From: Erythrophleum ivorense
Taxonomy: Eukaryota; Streptophyta; Magnoliopsida; Fabales; Fabaceae
DNA: 64,000 nt
Direction of reading: 5' to 3'
NCBI GenBank assembly: GCA_026724425.1
Contig: JAIUCV010001287.1
Coordinates: 61,635-125,634 of the forward strand
A program made the position numbers and the translations under genes. Of this stretch, positions 62,028-64,000 are shown piece by piece. Position 1 is the first letter of the stretch. Each line of letters starts with the position of its first letter. The notes below the pieces were generated by a model. The model had not been told where the DNA came from, made no database searches, and saw nothing but the letters and a program-made list of their open reading frames with translations.

Positions 62028-62927
62028 ATGGCTGCCATCACCAATTTCGTAGTCAAACCGCCCTTCTCTCTTACCCGTCCCCACTCCAAGCTCATTCCCC
62101 TTCATTTCCGTTCTTCTTCTTTACCTTTTCTGACTGCACATACTTCTCCACCAACAGGACTTAAAACTTCCCACTGCACCCGCTTAATTACAAGAGCCAC
62201 AGCTACCTCTGGTGCCAAGAAAGTAGAAAGCGACGAGAGAGTTCAACAAGTTCATAGCATCGAAGAATTCGACGAAGCGCTTCGATCGGCAAAACACAAA
62301 CTCGTGGTGGTAGAATACGCAAGCAGCAAAAGTTATGAGAGCAGCAAAATATACCCTTTCATGGTGGATCTGAGCCGAACGTGCAGCGACGTGGACTTCC
62401 TTCTAGTAATGGGTGACGAATCAGAAAAGACAAGAGAGCTGTGCAGGAGAGAGAAGGTGGAAAAGGTGCCTCACTTTAGCTTCTACAAGAGCATGGAGAA
62501 AATACACGAAGAGGAAGGGATTGGCCCGGATCAGCTGATGGGAGACGTGTTATACTACGGAGATAACCATTCTGAAGTGGTACAACTGCATAGCAAAGAG
62601 GATGTGGAGAAGCTGATGGAGGATCACAAGGTTGACCACAAGCTTATCGTTCTAGATGTGGGGCTCAAGCATTGTGGGCCGTGCGTGAAGGTGTATCCGA
62701 CGGTGATTAAGCTGTCGAGGCAAATGGCTGATTCGGTGGTGTTTGCGAGGATGAATGGGGACGAGAATGATAGCTGCATGCAATTCTTGAGGGATATGAA
62801 CGTGGTGGAGGTGCCTACGTTTTTGTTCATCAGAGATGGTAAGATTAGTGGAAGGTATGTGGGTTCAGGGAAAGGGGAACTTATTGGGGAAATTCTGAGG
62901 TACCAAGGGGTACGTGTCACTTATTAG
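62028..62927 (+). CDS. CDSP32: Chloroplast drought-induced stress protein of 32 kDa, double-thioredoxin (299 aa)
   Basis: Plastid thioredoxin-like protein that reduces peroxiredoxins and methionine sulfoxide reductase under drought or oxidative stress. Residues 1 to about 56 are a transit peptide rich in Ser, Thr and Pro and poor in acidic residues. There are two thioredoxin folds. The N-terminal one (about 72-180) lacks a CxxC pair and has ASSKSYESSKIYP in its place, as known for CDSP32. The C-terminal one (about 185-297) has the active site HCGPC (Cys216 and Cys219) and the cis-Pro loop VVEVPTFLF (about 259-267). It is a single exon. The ATG at 62028 gives a normal transit peptide (MAAITNFVVKPPFSLTRPHS). 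The C-terminal fold has HCGPC rather than the classical WCGPC, as I recall for the family. Confidence 0.96.
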   Translation: MAAITNFVVKPPFSLTRPHSKLIPLHFRSSSLPFLTAHTSPPTGLKTSHCTRLITRATATSGAKKVESDERVQQVHSIEEFDEALRSAKHKLVVVEYASSKSYESSKIYPFMVDLSRTCSDVDFLLVMGDESEKTRELCRREKVEKVPHFSFYKSMEKIHEEEGIGPDQLMGDVLYYGDNHSEVVQLHSKEDVEKLMEDHKVDHKLIVLDVGLKHCGPCVKVYPTVIKLSRQMADSVVFARMNGDENDSCMQFLRDMNVVEVPTFLFIRDGKISGRYVGSGKGELIGEILRYQGVRVTY

Positions 62928-64000
62928 ATATGTTTAAGTTCTGATTAAGATATCATACGGACCCCAAATAGTGTAGGTACTAGCTCATCCTACCCAAACG
63001 GGGTAAGTCTCTTTTAATTTGTGTATTCATTCTTTCGGTTACTTGAAAGTTGAAACTTGATAATAACACGTTTGTGCATAACCCTTCCACGCAAGTCTTC
63101 ATAAAATACTCACAGAGCACTGCATCTACTACGCTGGAGAACTAACGGAGAAACTCAGGGGGAAACATGCTTATCTGGAAATTAATGATAAGAACAAAAG
63201 TAGAAAAACATTACTTCTTAGTGGGTACCTTTATTGACTTGATATGCTTATTTTGAGCGTATGGAGCACATATAAAAATTTAACAAACGTTTCTATCATG
63301 GAACTATACCAAACCAACAAAAACTTGTCTCATGGAATCACCCAAGTGAAAAAATATAATCCTACGAATATACCATAGGAGCACAGGTACTTCTCTGGTA
63401 CGGTGGTTAACATAGGTTGTTAGTTCCGGTATATAATTATTAAATTCTGCAACAAAACCCGTACTGCTACAGTACCATCACATCCATTTGTCGATGATGA
63501 CGAAAATCCATCACGCGTTGGGCATGAGATTTTTGTGAGAACCCAATCGAAGCACACAATAGTAAAAGATCCCTTTCCCCACACGGCAGCATTAACCATT
63601 GGCTGCGACACTACGTCCTTTGTCAAAGACATCCACATCCATCCATGGTTTGGCAAAAGTACAAAACTATTAACATGGAATGAAGCATGGTGAGCAGATT
63701 AATAAGAATATATATATATATATAATTTATATGGAGGAAAAAAATGGGTGTTGAAAAGTGGTTAAACGACAATATGCAATCAATTGATCCCACATCGAAC
63801 TCATTCAAATTATTCACAGTTCTAATAAATGAGCGAAGACTAGATTAAATTGCCTCTATATACATTTGCCAAACCAATGTCTCTTGATTCTTCTATAACA
63901 TATTCTGAGGCCATCTTGCTAAATTGGGTTGGTTGGTGTGGCTATCAATATATAGTTTGTTTTTACCATTATTAGCATTTAGCGTTGGCAGGAAAAAAGA
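62928..64000. other. 3' region of CDSP32 and intergenic DNA to the window end
   Basis: 62928-63100 is likely CDSP32 3' untranslated sequence. 63100-63660 has mixed composition but only short minus-strand frames (for example 63420-63656) without recognisable domains. A short (AT)n lies at about 63708-63724. A gene continuing beyond the right edge cannot be excluded. Confidence 0.5.

Noticed and set aside
63420..63656. 78-codon minus-strand ORF near the right edge
   Set aside because: No domain or splice signals that convince; it could be part of an off-window gene but nothing shows it.
1..64000. CRISPR arrays, bacterial operons, organellar insertions or integrated viral sequences
   Set aside because: No regularly spaced repeats, no operon-like gene runs, and no recognisable plastid, mitochondrial or pararetroviral coding sequence.

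Overview
The window looks like nuclear DNA of a flowering plant, most likely a eudicot. Genes have short exons separated by AT-rich introns with plant-type GT..AG borders. The spaces between genes are very AT-rich and full of short non-autonomous transposon remnants and microsatellites, and every recognisable protein belongs to a land-plant family. I see no CRISPR array, no convincing tRNA or rRNA gene, and no organellar or viral block.

Layout: 1-8.6 kb has no recognisable gene and holds AT-rich repeats. 8.7-12.8 kb (minus) is a complete 12-exon cytosolic alpha-amylase gene (AMY2 type, 413 aa) with a 3' piece of an RTE-type LINE in intron 3. 15.08-16.91 kb is a 1.8 kb imperfect palindrome with a smaller palindromic element nested in one arm; it ends about 16 bp before the start codon of an intronless F-box/DUF295 gene (16.92-18.11 kb, plus). 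22.9-23.7 kb (minus) is a three-exon divergent CRAL-TRIO/Sec14-like gene. 26.5-28.5 kb (plus) is an ARID-HMG-box gene (HMGB9 type). 29.7-34.6 kb holds CACTA-like subterminal repeats and an unrecognised four-exon minus-strand gene relic broken by a 14-bp tandem duplication. 35.2-36.1 kb (plus) is a decayed gene relic. 38.35-44.93 kb (plus) is a 15-exon ACT-domain Raf-like kinase of the STY8/17/46 group, apparently with a GC-AG intron. 45.5-47.3 kb has a diverged tandem duplication and a hAT-like element with a perfect 8-bp target duplication. 47.8-48.6 kb (plus) is a phi-class glutathione S-transferase. 48.6-58.5 kb is gene-poor. 58.7-59.8 kb (plus) is an intronless sterol C-methyltransferase (SMT2/SMT3 type), and 62.0-62.9 kb (plus) is an intronless CDSP32 double-thioredoxin.

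The genes serve unrelated housekeeping or stress roles (starch breakdown, chromatin, chloroplast-precursor phosphorylation, detoxification, sitosterol synthesis, plastid redox) and do not form a pathway cluster. From memory, Arabidopsis has CDSP32 (At1g76080), SMT3 (At1g76090), HMGB9 (At1g76110) and AMY2 (At1g76130) in the mirror order of this window, and a Sec14-like gene (At4g35750) near STY17 (At4g35780). This would be a conserved ancestral gene order.

I found no novel multi-gene system. The items most worth checking are the palindrome abutting the F-box gene, the two broken gene relics, the intronic LINE, the GC-AG intron and altered glycine loop in the kinase, and possible start-overlapping upstream ORFs on the AMY2 and SMT2 leaders. 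All splice sites were worked out by eye from consensus borders, reading phase and family similarity.
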